Shown here: positions 1 through 10,779 of the stretch, piece after piece
How the letters are laid out: each line of letters starts with the position of its first letter
Position numbering within the stretch: the stretch's first letter is position 1
Assembly (NCBI GenBank): GCA_037043455.1
Contig: JAWPHD010001813.1
Span: forward strand, 124,001 to 188,000
Reading direction: 5' to 3'
Source of the DNA: Cyrtodaria siliqua
Lineage: Eukaryota; Mollusca; Bivalvia; Adapedonta; Hiatellidae
Length of the DNA: 64,000 nt
Translations under genes and position numbers: made by a program
Notes under the pieces: model-generated
The model's database searches: none
Told to the model about the DNA's origin: nothing
The model's input: only the letters and a program-made list of their open reading frames with translations

Positions 1-523
1 TCCCTGAAAATACTATATTAATGAGACTAAGTGACAAACTGTCCCCCATATTGGTGAACAAAGAGACAAAATGTCCCCCAAATTTGAATAACTGGTACAC
101 ACAGGAATTCTCGTTTAATGAGGCCCTCCCAGTGGGGGTCCATGTTCCCTTGTTCCCTGAACATATGAACCAATGTTCCCTTGTTCCCCAAACATATTTG
201 GATTTGTTCTCAAAAAATATTTGTCCAATGTTCCCTAAAAATATTACCAATAACAGACAATGTTTCCCCAATAAAAATGGCCATGTTCCCTTGTTCAACA
301 AAACCCCTGGGAGACCCTCTTTAATGATATTATGTATCAACTGTAAAGAAAAATTGTGACATTGTAAAGAAAAATTGCGACATTTTTATAATGCTATGTC
401 ACGTGATGAAGCAGTCCTGCCAATACTATATTAATGAGATATATACATGATAGAGGCATATACTTTAGAAAAATCTAAATGATATTTCACTAGAATAAGA
501 TAAGTTCAGAACCATTTGAACGT
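1..523 (+). repeat. MR1 repeat, copy 1 (partial)
   Basis: First of about eight copies of a dispersed repeat that fills 1-6952. It carries the diagnostic pair of 'GACAAACTGTCCCCCA' blocks around 'TTGGTGAACAAAGAGA', then 'GAATAACTGGTACACA', then a stretch built from short 'AATGTTCCCTTGTTCC' subrepeats bounded by an inverted repeat (CATTTAATGAGG..CCTCCCAG against CTGGGAGACCCTCTTTAATG). The copy starts with the rearranged junction TATTAATGAG/ACTAAGTGAC also seen in copy 4. It ends at GAACGTTAA, where another element is inserted. Frames are open on both strands, but I see no recognisable protein. Confidence 0.85.
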
Positions 524-2046
524 TAACAAGAAATGTCACAGTAAGTGACAAATGCCCCTAAAGTGACCTGTAAGTGTGACCTTGACCTTGGAGCAATATG
601 AAACCAACAGATATATTAAAAAAATATTAAAAAAAAAAAATCAATAATAAAAAATCAATAATAAAAAATAATAATAACAAAACAATTAAGAAATAAATGA
701 AAACAAGTTATTTGAAAATCCATCCAGGAATGCCAGAGTTATTGTTTCACACAATTTGACCTTTGACCTCTAAGTGTGACCTTGACCTTGGGGCCACAGA
801 CCTGGATTTGTGCTCGACACATCGTCTTATTGTGGTGAGCACTTGTGCAAAGTAATTTGAAAATCCGTCCAGCAATGCCAGAGTTATTGACCAGACACGA
901 TTTGACCTTTGACTTATGTGTGACCTTGACCTTGAAGCCACGGACCTGGATTTTGTGCGCGACACATCATGTTGTGGTGAGCACTTGTGCCAAGTTAATT
1001 CAAAATCCGTCAAGAAATGCCAGTTATTGACTGGACATGATTTGACCTTTGACCTCTAAGTGTGACCTTGAACTTAGAGCGACAGACCTGGATTTTGTGC
1101 GCGACATGTCGTCTGGTTGTGCTGAGCACTTATGCCAAGTTATTTGAATATCCGTCCAGGAATGCCAGAGTTACTGATTGGACACAATTTGACCTTTGAC
1201 CTCTAAATGTGACCGTGACCTTTAGGCACGACATGTCGTCTAGTTGTGGTAAGCAATTGTGCCAAGTTATTTGAAAATTTTCCCATGAATTTCAGAGTTA
1301 TTAACCGGTCACGAAAGCACTTTGTTTTGACATTTGACCTCTAAGTGTGACATTGACCTTGGAGCCACATACCTGGATTTTGTGCGCTACACGTCGTCTT
1401 GTTGTGGTGAGCAATTGTGCGAAGTTATCTGAAAATCCATCCATTATTGTCAGAAGTATGAAGCAGAAAATTAACTCATAGAAATAAAAATTGAAATTAT
1501 TTAATATAGGTCTATATTTTATCTTTGCATATCAGGCAAAGGGATTTATTATAAACATCATCATAACTTTTTTGAATAATCACGTGACCTAACCGTTCGC
1601 CCTACTTCCTTTGAATTTGACAGAGTCAAATGAGGAACGAGTGTACTCTGGGTAGAGATTGCCTATTAGACCACACTCGCTACGGTGAGGTTTGAATTTT
1701 GTCATTTGGCATGGGTTTTTATTTTGATTTTGTTTTATTTTATTTTTTTCTACTTGCCCAATCGGACAATCAGGATTCAGAATCAACTTGTCCGGACCCA
1801 AGTCTGGGTTGCCAAAACCTATTGGACAATACCTAATGTCGAGCCCTGCCTTGACCTTGGAGCCACGGACCTGGATTTTGTGCGCGACACGTCGTCTTGT
1901 TGTTGTGAGCAAATGTGCTAAGTTTTTTGAAAATCCGTCCAATATTGTCAGAGTTATGAAGCGGACACGACTGTACCGACGAACTGGGACGAACAATCAC
2001 GAATGGACAGACAGTGCGACTACTATATGCCACCCTTCGGGGGCAT
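524..2046 (+). mobile_element. Non-autonomous element inserted in MR1, carrying tandem repeats
   Basis: Interrupts MR1 between GAACGTTAA and AATAAAAATCCTTC, which are contiguous in other copies. The left end reads AAGAAATGTCACAGTAAGTGACAAATGCCCCTAAAG; the right end has CCACCCTTCGGGGGCAT, so the termini form a short imperfect inverted repeat (ATGCCCC.AAG against CTTCGGGGGCAT). The inside is a tandem array plus an unrelated-looking middle (about 1441-1848), possibly a further insertion. No coding capacity recognised. The ends and the array resemble repeats common in molluscs, from memory rather than search. Confidence 0.65.
571..1440 (+). repeat. Tandem array, about 145-bp unit, six degenerate copies
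   Basis: Units are marked by TGTGACCTTGACCTTGGAGC, a GACCTGGATTTTGTGCGCGACA block, GTGGTGAGCACTTGTGCCAAG and TTTGAAAATCCGTCCAGGAATGCCAGAG. Markers recur near 576, 777, 919, 1061, 1209 and 1348, with a solitary unit near 1853-1960. Spacing is 139-148 bp after the first. The CTTTGACCTCTAAGTGTGACCTTGACC portion contains AGGTCA-type half-sites on the minus strand. Confidence 0.85.
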
Positions 2047-2823
2047 GAAAATAAAAATCCTTCAAGCGGTTTCAGCTTTAATTTTCCTACAACTCTATGT
2101 ACGCTTTGAGTCACATGCTGGCCATTTTTAATATTTGACGACAACAAAAAACAAACTCAATATAGGCCAACCCAAAGAACATGTATATCTGATAATGTCC
2201 CAATTGATACCCCCGGCCTGATGTATATACATGTAGAGCTACCCTTTGTGACAATTTGTTCGGAGTTTTTAACGTTTGGGGGATTAAGTGACAAACTGTC
2301 CCCCATATTGGTGAACAAAGAGACAAACTGTCCCCCAATTTGAATAACTGGTACACACTGGAATTCTCATTTAATGAGACCCTCCCAGTGGGGGTCCATG
2401 TTCGTTCCATTGTTCCCCAAAAATATTTTACTAAATTGTTCTCCCAAAATATTTTCCAATGTTCCCTCACCAATAACAGACAATGTTCCCTTGTTCTCTT
2501 AATATATTTTGCTTTGTTCACCCCAAACAATTTGTCCGATGTTCCCTAAAAATAGTACCAATAACAGACAATGTTCCCTTGTTCCCCCAAAATAAATGGC
2601 CATGTTCCACAAAAAACCCTGGGAGACACTTTTTAATGAATTATGTATCAACTGGAAAGAAAAATTGTGACATTTTATAATGCTATGTCACCTGATGAAG
2701 CAGTCCTGCCAATACTATACTAATGAGATATATACATAAACATGATAGAGGCATATACTTTAGAAACATCTACATGATATTTCACTAGAATAAAATAAGT
2801 TCAAAACGGTTTTAACGTTAAAA
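2047..2823 (+). repeat. MR1 repeat, copy 2 (near full length)
   Basis: The clearest uninterrupted copy, about 777 bp. Order: AATAAAAATCCTTCAAGCGG, TTTCAGCTTTAATTTTCC, a GCCATTTTTAATATTTGACG block, GGCCTGATGTATATACATG, the paired CTGTCCCCCA blocks, the IR-bounded 'ATGTTCCC' minisatellite, GCTATGTCAC, and ATAGAGGCATATACTTTAG through to the next copy. It runs directly into copy 3, so the copies are head-to-tail. Confidence 0.85.
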
Positions 2824-3462
2824 ATAACAAACCTTCGAGCGGTTTCAGCTTTAATTTTCCTATATAACTCTATGTACATGATGTAAACTTTGAGTTGTGT
2901 AGTGGCCATTTTTAATATTTGACGACAGTAAAAACAAACTCGATTTAGGTCAACCCAAAGAATATGTATATTTGATATTATGTTGGTGGGTACATACCCA
3001 ATTGACCACAAAGCTTCTCCATCAAGCTCAGTATGTCCCCGGCCTGATGTATACACATGGAGAGCTACAATTGGTGACAATTTGTACAGAGTACTTAACA
3101 TTTGGGGACTAAGTGACAAACTGTCCCCATAATGGTGAACTAAGAGACAAACTGTCCCCCAAATTTGAATAACTGGTACACACTGGAATTCTCATTTAAT
3201 GAGACCCTCCCAGTGGGGATCCATGTTCCCTTATTCCTTAAAAATATGACCCAATGTTCCCTTGTTTCCCAAATATATTTTGATTTGTTCCCAAAAATAT
3301 TTGTCCAATGTTCCTTAAATAATATAACCAATAACAGAAAATGTTCCCCCAATATAAATGGCCATATTCTCTCGTTCCACAAAACCCCTGGGAGACCCTC
3401 TTTAATGAATTATGTATCAACTGTAAAGAAAAATTGTGACATTTTTATAATGCTATGTCATG
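2824..3462 (+). repeat. MR1 repeat, copy 3 (interrupted)
   Basis: Follows copy 2 in tandem with the same block order and ends at CTATGTCATG, where a SINE-like element was inserted. The minisatellite here has fewer 'TGTTCCC' subrepeats than copy 2. Confidence 0.85.
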
Positions 3463-3685
3463 TGCATTGAATTGAATGTTGTTTAACGGCTCATCAACAC
3501 AGTATAGGTTATTTAGAGCCGCCCCATAGAGAGGGGAATGATACATAGGAATCCGGGAACCTGCCCTACTCTTATTATCGAAGAGATTCCTATGGTTCTT
3601 TAACGTGCTCGGAGGTAGACCGATACATGGGACCGCCCGGTTTACGTCCCCATCCGACGGACGAGGCTAAGGTAAAGTGTCTTGC
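3463..3685 (+). mobile_element. SINE-like short interspersed element with 10-bp target duplication
   Basis: A 223-bp insertion in MR1 flanked by perfect 10-bp direct repeats CTATGTCATG at 3453-3462 and 3686-3695, the expected footprint of target-primed insertion. It contains TTGTTTAACGGCTCATCAACAC near the start, CTTTAACGTGCTCGG in the middle, and GTCCCCATCCGACGGACGAGGC near the end. Related copies lie at 22.1/23.7 kb (split by an insertion) and 44.94-45.17 kb (reverse). No pol III A/B boxes were confidently identified, so SINE status rests on size, the duplication and the family spread. Confidence 0.7.
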
Positions 3686-3695
3686 CTATGTCATG

Positions 3696-4195
3696 AGATG
3701 AAGCATCCCTGCCAATACTATATTAATGAGACTAAGTGACAAACTGTTCCCCATATTGGTGATTTAAAAAGACAACCTGTCCCCCAAATTTTTGAATAAC
3801 TGGTACACATTGGAATTCTCATTTAATGATGCCTTCCCAGTGGGGGTCCATGTTCCCTTGTTCCTTAAAAATATGACCCAATGTTCCCTTGTTCCCCAAA
3901 TATAGTTTGATTTGTTCCCAAAAATAGTTGTCCAATGTTCCCTAAATAATATAACAGAAAATGTTCCCCCAATATAAATGGACATGTTCCCTTGTTCCAC
4001 AAAACCCCTGGGAGACCCTCTTTAATGAATTATGTATCCACTGTAAAGAAAAATTGGGCATTGTAAAGAAAAATTGTGACATTTTTATAATGCTATGTCA
4101 CGTGAATGAAGCAGTCAATACTATAATAATGAGATATATACATAAGCATGATAGAGGCATATACTTCAGAAAAATCTACATGATATTTCACTAGA
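3696..4195 (+). repeat. MR1 repeat, copy 4 (rearranged)
   Basis: Resumes after the SINE-like element and carries the same abrupt TATTAATGAG/ACTAAGTGAC junction as copy 1, skipping the CCTTCAAGCGG to GGCCTGATG half of the unit. It is then interrupted at CACTAGA by a MITE. Confidence 0.8.
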
Positions 4196-4650
4196 GACAG
4201 ACTATTAAATCATTTTAGAATTATTTGATCATTAGAATTTTTTGTTTCTGGGTTTCAAGAACCTCACTACTCAATTTCCAGTAAAACCTCTGTGTGTTCT
4301 GAGAATACAATGAGTTTTCAATTGACTGGTTTCATTGGTCCAATTTTTATCAGTGAACCAACCAGAATGCTTCATTCTTAATTTCCTTTGGTTGCTTCTA
4401 TCGTGACATCACTTTCTGGTATTATGACATCACACCCTGGATAATTATGACATCACGTCATGCTATTATGACATCACATCATGCTATTATGAGGCAGCTC
4501 AATGTGTTCTCAGAACACAATGAGCCTTTTAATTGCTGTGAACAACATATTAAGAATATTTGTATGACTCATTGAGGAATGAGTTTCTTGAAATCAAGAG
4601 TCACAGAATTCTAAAGATAAAATAATTCTAAAATGATTTAATAGACTGTT
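4196..4650. mobile_element. 455-bp MITE with about 30-bp terminal inverted repeats
   Basis: Ends are GACAGACTATTAAATCATTT... and its inverse ...AAATGATTTAATAGACTGTT; the TIRs match over about 30 bp with two or three mismatches. The target site TAGA is repeated on both sides (4192-4195 and 4651-4654), and the MR1 sequence is restored when the element is removed. The middle (about 4400-4492) holds four to five short repeats around TATTATGACATCAC. A shorter relative lies at 35,433-35,720. No ORF of note. Confidence 0.8.
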
Positions 4651-5485
4651 TAGAATAAAATAAGTTCAGAACCATTTGAACGTTAAAAATAAAAATCCTT
4701 CAAGCGTTTTCAGCTTTAATTTTCCTACAACTCTATATACACTTTGAGTCACATAATTATACTGGCCATTTTTAATATTTTGACGACAACAAAAAACAAA
4801 CTCAATATAGGCCAACCCAAAGAACATGTATATCTGATAATGACCCAATTGACCACAAAGCTTCTCCATAAAGCTCTGGATGCCCCTGGCCTGATGTATA
4901 TACATGTAGACCTACACTTGGTGACAATTTGTTCGGAGTATTTAACATTTGGGGGACTAAGTGGCAAACTGTCCCCCATATTGGTGAACAAAGAGACAAA
5001 CTGTCCCCCAAATTTGAATAACTGGTACACACTGGAATTCTCATTTAATGAGGCCCTCCCAGTGGGGGTCCAAGTTCCCTTGTTGCCCAAAAATATTTTG
5101 CTAAATTGTTCTCCCAAAATATTTTCCAATGTTCCCTCACTAATAACAGACAATGTTCCCTTATTTTCCAATTTTTCCTAATATGTTTCCCAAACATATT
5201 TTGCTATGTTCCCCAAAACTATGTGTCCAATGTTCCTTTAAAATATTACCAATAAATGTTCCCTTGTTCCCCAATAAAAATGACCATGTTCCCTTGTTCC
5301 ACAAAACCCCTGGGAGACCCTCTTTAATGAATTATGTGACATTTTTATAATGCTATGTCACGTGATGAAGCAGTCCTGCCAATACTATATTAATAAGATA
5401 TATACATAAACACGATAGAGGCATATACTTTAGAAACATCTACATGATATTTCACCAGAATAAAATAAGTTCAGAACTGTTTTAA
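4651..5485 (+). repeat. MR1 repeat, copy 5 (full)
   Basis: Starts with the tail of copy 4 after the MITE (AGAATAAAATAAGTTCAG) and then runs through the whole unit, including the inverted-repeat-bounded minisatellite with one of the highest subrepeat counts in the array. Confidence 0.85.
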
Positions 5486-6038
5486 CCTTCAAGCGGTTTC
5501 AGCTTTAATTTCCCTATATAACTCTATGTAAACTTTGAGTTGTGTAGTGGCCATTTTTAATATTTGACGACAGCAAAAACAAACTTGATATAGGTCAACT
5601 GAAAGAACATGTATATTTGATATTACGTTGGTGGGTACATTCCCAATTGATCACAAAGCTTCTCCATAAAGCTCAGTATGTATATATATACATGTTGAGC
5701 TACAATTGGTGACAATTTGTTCAGAGTACTTAACGTTTGGGGGACTAAGTGACAAACTGTCCCCCATATTGGTGAACAAAGAGACAAACTGTCCCCCAAA
5801 TTTGAATAACTGGTACACACTGGCATTCTCATTTAATGAGGCCCTCCCAATGGGGGTCCATGTTCCCTTGTTCCCTGAAGATATGACACAATATCCCCTT
5901 GTTCCCCAAACATATTTTGCTTTGTTCCCAAAAATATTACCAATAACAGACAATGTTCCCTTGTCAATATAAATGGCCATGTAGAAAAGTCTACATGATA
6001 TTTCACTAGAATAAAGCTTCAGAACCATTTGAACGTTA
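5486..6038 (+). repeat. MR1 repeat, copy 6 (internally deleted)
   Basis: Shortened between the minisatellite and the ACATGATATTTCACTAG block; the CTGGGAGACCC inverted partner is lost. The remainder matches other copies closely. Confidence 0.8.
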
Positions 6039-6413
6039 AAAATAAAAATCCTTCAAGCGGTTTCAGCTTTAATTTTTCTATAACTCGTATGTACGCTTTG
6101 AGTCACATGGTGGCCATTTTTAATATTTGACGACAACTAAAAACATACTCTGTATATCTGATTATGTTGGTGGGTGAATACCCAACTGACCACAAAGCTT
6201 CTCCATAAAGCTCTGGATGCCCCCGGCCTGATGTATATACATGTAGAGTTGCAATTGGTAACAATTTGTTCAGAGTACTTAACTTTTGGGGGACTAAGTG
6301 ACAAACTGTCCCCCATATTGGTGAACAAAGAGACAAACTGTCCCCCAAATTTGAATAACTGGTACACACTGGAATTTTCATTTAATGAGGCCCTCCAACT
6401 GAACCGTTTGAAC
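6039..6413 (+). repeat. MR1 repeat, copy 7 (minisatellite deleted)
   Basis: Runs from AAAAATCCTTCAAGCGG to AATGAGGCCCTCCAACTG, then jumps directly to the start of copy 8; the whole 'ATGTTCCC' block is missing. Confidence 0.8.
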
Positions 6414-6578
6414 TTAAAAAATAACAATCCTTCAAGCGGTTTTAGCTTTCATTTTCCTATATACATGTACCTCCGTGTGGCGTAGTGGCCATATTTAATA
6501 TCTGACGACAACAAAAAACTAGATATAGGCCAACCCAAAGAACATGTATATTTGATTATGTTGGTTGGTGAATACCCA
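6414..6578 (+). repeat. MR1 repeat, copy 8 (terminal, interrupted)
   Basis: Covers CAATCCTTCAAGCGG to GTGAATACCCAATT, is split by two 185-bp MITEs, and resumes at 6937-6952 with ACCACAAAGCTT, after which MR1 similarity ends. Confidence 0.75.
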
Positions 6579-6764
6579 ATTAACATGTCGCCAGTTGTCA
6601 ATCATTTATCCATTTCAATCAATCAAACCAAAACGATATCTCGGATAAACAACAGCATGTGTCACTGTATAATAAAGCACATGCAACTATGTCATAACAT
6701 ATTGTCAATATACTCCGACGTCAACAATAGGGCGGAGATATCTAAGTACTGGCGACATGTCAAT
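6579..6764. mobile_element. 185-bp MITE, first of a tandem pair
   Basis: Termini ATTAACATGTCGCCAG and CTGGCGACATGTCAAT are inverse of each other with one mismatch. The body has TGTCAATCATTTATCCATTT and CAATATACTCCGACGTCAACA. It is inserted in MR1 at CCAATT, with AATT/TTAA at the junctions. Confidence 0.75.
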
Positions 6765-6936
6765 TAACATGTCCCCAGTTGTCAATCATTTATCCATTTT
6801 AAACAATCAAAACCTCCGACAAACAACAGCATGTACAACAGTATAATAAAGCATGTGCAAATGTATTATAATAAAACCTATTGTCAATATACTCCGACAT
6901 CAACAACAGGGCTGAGATATCTGGCGTCATGTTAAT
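6763..6936. mobile_element. 185-bp MITE, second of a tandem pair
   Basis: A diverged copy of the preceding MITE in the same orientation. Ends are ATTAACATGTCCCCAG and CTGGCGTCATGTTAAT. The pair shares one junction base run (CAATTAACATG), so the second probably inserted into the terminal target repeat of the first. Confidence 0.75.
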
Positions 6937-6952
6937 TTACCACAAAGCTTGC

Positions 6953-7163
6953 AGAGCTGTAGATAAGCTGAGTTTTTGAGTATTTTACTCATACTTTTTT
7001 TTTACAAAAACCCTTATTTTTGTAAAACTGTGAGTATCATAAGTTCATAACTCATCAACTTACGACAAATACTCATAACTTTTAAAAATCATGAGTATTA
7101 TATTTGTATGTAATTGTCCTGTGGAACAGTTTATTTCATATTTAGTTCCAAGCATGTGTCTAA
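6953..7163. other. AT-rich stretch with a degenerate inverted-repeat end
   Basis: GCAGAGCTGTAGATAAGCTGAG followed by GAGTATTTTACTCAT resembles the left end of the element at 8026, but no right end could be found. No gene seen. Confidence 0.3.
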
Positions 7164-7352
7164 TATATACTCAATTGCAAAAGAAACTGGGCACTTTGAA
7201 TTTTTTTCTTTACACCCTATCCTCTTCATCAAGTGACAGTCCCTTAATGATTGGACCTATTGAAAAACAAATGACAACATGAGATTGGCAATGGAATGAT
7301 AAAAACTTTGGTACCAACATGTCAATTTAATTCTTTTGCAACTGAGTATATC
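7164..7352. mobile_element. 189-bp MITE
   Basis: Perfect-looking ends: ATATACTCAATTGCAAAAGAA at 7164 and TTCTTTTGCAACTGAGTATATC to 7352, inverse of each other with one or two mismatches and flanked by TA. The body begins with CTGGGCACTTTGAA. Confidence 0.75.
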
Positions 7353-8025
7353 TTAAGGCCTAAAAAAAGAGGTTTGTTTCCTGTTACCCTCCCGACTGTG
7401 ATTTTAAACCCCCCGCCCCGGCCTATCCCGACCGTATTTTTTATATAACGGTATTTTTTTCGCTTAGCAATGACCATTTCCGATTTCAATTTTCAACACG
7501 TCTTTTTGTCATTGAAAGTTGTTGATTTGAAGTTCGCTTTTCTCATCAGAATCAAGCATACGAAGTCAAAAACGAACATAAATCTCTCAAGAGAAATGTT
7601 TTAATTTACTTGTTGCGAAGAAATAAATTCAAAATCGATTGAACAATGTGTTATATACGCGTTTTACCTGTGACCCACATTCGCGGATTACGGAAAATGT
7701 CTGCCATTTGCATTCAATATTATATCATGTTGTTTTTTTCCAAAGCATATTTCGCCTAGTCGTAAGTTTGATTCTTACAAATATCGTTTGTTTGAAATTT
7801 CGAAGGTTAAATATTATTTTAAAACTAAGATAGATGATGGATGTTCTACGATTCGGATGACTTCAATGGATGAAAATATACCAGAGAAACAGATAACTTT
7901 TGCATCAATTGGGTAAATACCCACTTTTTTTTTTAAAAAATGGGTATTTTGAATTTTAATTGGGCTTTTTTTTTCCGGATACCCACTGATTTTAATTTAA
8001 TTGGAATTTTTCTAAATATAATTCA
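7353..8025. other. No gene recognised; GGGTAT-rich low-complexity tail
   Basis: Contains a C-rich strand segment (CCCCCCGCCCCGGCCTATCCCGACC, 7410-7434) and, from about 7910, imperfect palindromes around GGGTAAATACCCAC and AATGGGTATTTT. No supported coding region. Confidence 0.4.
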
Positions 8026-8810
8026 GAGCTCCAGATAAGGATTTGGACATTGAGTATTTTTACTCCATTGTTTTTATTTTAATTGGGTATTTGCATTTTG
8101 CAATTTGGCAAAACAAAGAATTTACCCCCATCATTTATTTTTCAATTGGGTATTTATATCCTACCCGGATGTTTTCATTTGAGTATTTCCTTGAAAAATT
8201 AACTTACAACAAACAAAACACATAATCAAACATGTTTTATCACTTTTATCATTATGTTGTGTGTATACTGTCATATATATGTAAACTGTAACACATGCCT
8301 TGTGAATCATAGACAACATTGAAAAGTATGTCATCTAACATTATTTTTGAAATGTGTTTTGCCTCCGTTGACTTACTGTGGTCAAAATAGTTAATAAATG
8401 TATTTATTTGTGTTTTTTTGCGGTGTTTTTATCCGTCCGCGTTTGTTTACATTGGCCGACATTTTTAACCGACGATTGATTTAGATCGCCGAGCGCCTAC
8501 ACAATATAAAAAGAGTACAGGCAAAAATGAGTAAATCGCGCACAATTTAAACTGAATTTCGGAACCAGTCTGTTCACTCGGCAGTTTCGGTCTTTTACCT
8601 ATATTTGATTTTGTTTCGAGATATTGTGAGAACTCTGGGCAAATACGCGATCGATTAGAAATGAAAAATTGCAAAATACGCTAGCAATTTGCGAGGAATT
8701 GTGTATCAGACATTTCTTTTGCGTTATGATACGCATGGTTTTGTATTTATATTGCTTTTTCTATCATTTTATTTGCGTATTTACGCAAATACGCACCTTA
8801 TCTGGAGCTC
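8026..8810. mobile_element. 785-bp element with 15-bp perfect inverted ends
   Basis: GAGCTCCAGATAAGG at 8026-8040 and its exact inverse CCTTATCTGGAGCTC at 8796-8810. Subterminal GGGTATTT repeats lie on the left, and a GCGTATTTACGCAAATACGC palindrome lies on the right. No transposase found; non-autonomous. Confidence 0.65.
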
Positions 8811-10779
8811 CGTATACTATTTTTTGAAGGGGTAAAGATCTAGATGAATAATCGGTGTATGAACGCTTATGAACGTCAAATTATTTCTTCGTAAAACTGA
8901 GCTCCAAATTTGACCAACTTTGACCTATAGTTAAAAGTAGAAAAAAATTATTAAAAAATTTCCATCAAATTTTATATTTGTATATTACCCGTAGTACCAT
9001 GTAAACATTAGCATCTTTGAATAATGAATTTGGTTGGTTATCTAAAGAAAACACCATTACATCACGAGCACCCTTTCTGCCAGGAGCTAAAAATGGTGCC
9101 CTAAAAATAGCAGGCACGTTTCCAAAAATCCGCTACATATGACATTTTCAGAAAATGTTTCTACGATACTGGCTATAAAGTTAACACAACAAAATTGTAA
9201 ATATAACTTTTAATTGACATCATGTCATTATTCTGCTATTTGTAAAGCAATTGCAGGCCTGCCTGCTAGCAGGCTCCGATAAAAATAAAGTTTTTTTTAT
9301 AATGGTTGGTTTTCAGTAAATTAAAGGTTTTTAGTTCTCACTTCATCTTGAGTCTCAGAATGCTTACCAGACCATTATAGGTTCCACTTTGGGAGTAGAT
9401 CTTATGGATCCCAAATGGTCTGACAAATGCACAACATACTGAAAAAAACAAAATGGCATGAAGTAGTATTACATACATAACTGTAAATTTCTAATAGCTT
9501 CAAACATTTGATTCTGATTAATGTAATGCAGAATGGATCATTAATGTTCTGCCCCCCTAGCAGCCTCCAGTGCTACGCGCGTCTCATTGAAATTCAATTC
9601 TAGGGTGATCCAGGACCCTGCTACTAAGACAGGGCCCATTCCAGTTGCCAAGTAGGCCATCAATAGCTATGTCGGCGGGAACATATGGGCCCTGGTACCG
9701 CCACGGAAGCCGGATTGGTTTAGTACTCGATGGGTGAAAAGCGACTGGGAACTCTTTCTTCTTTCTTTCATTTTATTATGTTTAACCCACCCCGAACTGT
9801 ATTTATCACTGAATTCATTTATAACTTCCACATGACATCATCAAAATAATTCGACCAATCAGCTTGTGATTAATAAAATAAAAGTCCTCCATATATTAGT
9901 AGGGGGTAAACTCAGTATTTATCGTTGGAGCTCAACTGACTTTAGCCCTTTATAAAACTAGTTTGTAGTGATAATTGTATTAAAAGCTTTATTTTGTGTG
10001 TACATTTATGTATCTTCTTTTGGTGTTGTCTAATTTTAAAACACCAATATGGATACATTTAATTTAAATCATCGTCTAATATTTTCATTTTTCATATAGA
10101 GATTGAGGATAAAGTCCGAGTAAACCCCTTTATTTTCGCCTTCTGAATATCTCAACCTACCAGAAGTTGGCCAGACGTGAAAGTTATGAATTATAAAAGT
10201 TGTTAAACTCTCTACATGGTCCGTGTGTTTAATATGTCTTATTTATTTCTTTATTTTACTTCTATCTATCTGTCATGTCATGTCTTTTATTGCATCTTCT
10301 TAGAAGGGGTATAAAAACCACTCCCGAACCCCAGCACCTCCGAACCCCTTACGGATATTAAAAATACGTATAACTGACAATAAACAAATCATACAGTTAT
10401 AATTTTAACTGGTATGCCTGTATTTAATGTATATATATACATGGTTAGTATCTAATTGCCTTAATTAAAGTATTTGTGACAAAATTGCTATTTTATTCAT
10501 CGCTAAGGGTATAAAACCCACTTCCATTCTGTACCGAACCCCTAGTTTTTGAACGATACGAGGGTTCAACATGTTATTTCTGTAGAGTATAGCATTCATA
10601 AGATAAGCGACACTTTCTCACTTGACAAGTCAAGCTCACAGTGGGATTCCATAGATGCCAAATTTTCCAGCATCACATCAGGGAGATTGGACTTCCAAGT
10701 CAGGGAGATTTACGTAACGCCATGGAACCATCGCATTTTTTCAAATAATGAATACAATTGCTAATTTTATTTAATATAG
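8811..10779. other. No gene recognised
   Basis: AT-rich. A GC-richer block at about 9545-9750 (contains ACAGGGCCCATTCCAG and GGGCCCTGGTACCGCC) looks like an inserted repeat of unknown type. Two related segments GGTATAAAAACCACTCCCGAACCCC (about 10,308) and GGTATAAAACCCACTTCC..CCGAACCCC (about 10,508) form a diverged direct repeat. The longest ORF here (10,549-10,764) resembles nothing I know. Confidence 0.4.

Noticed and set aside
1..6485. Many 60-145-codon ORFs on both strands with shared peptides (for example LSDKLSPILVNKET and its minus-strand counterpart).
   Set aside because: They are the same MR1 repeat translated in different frames; openness on both strands and variable ends track the repeat, not a protein.
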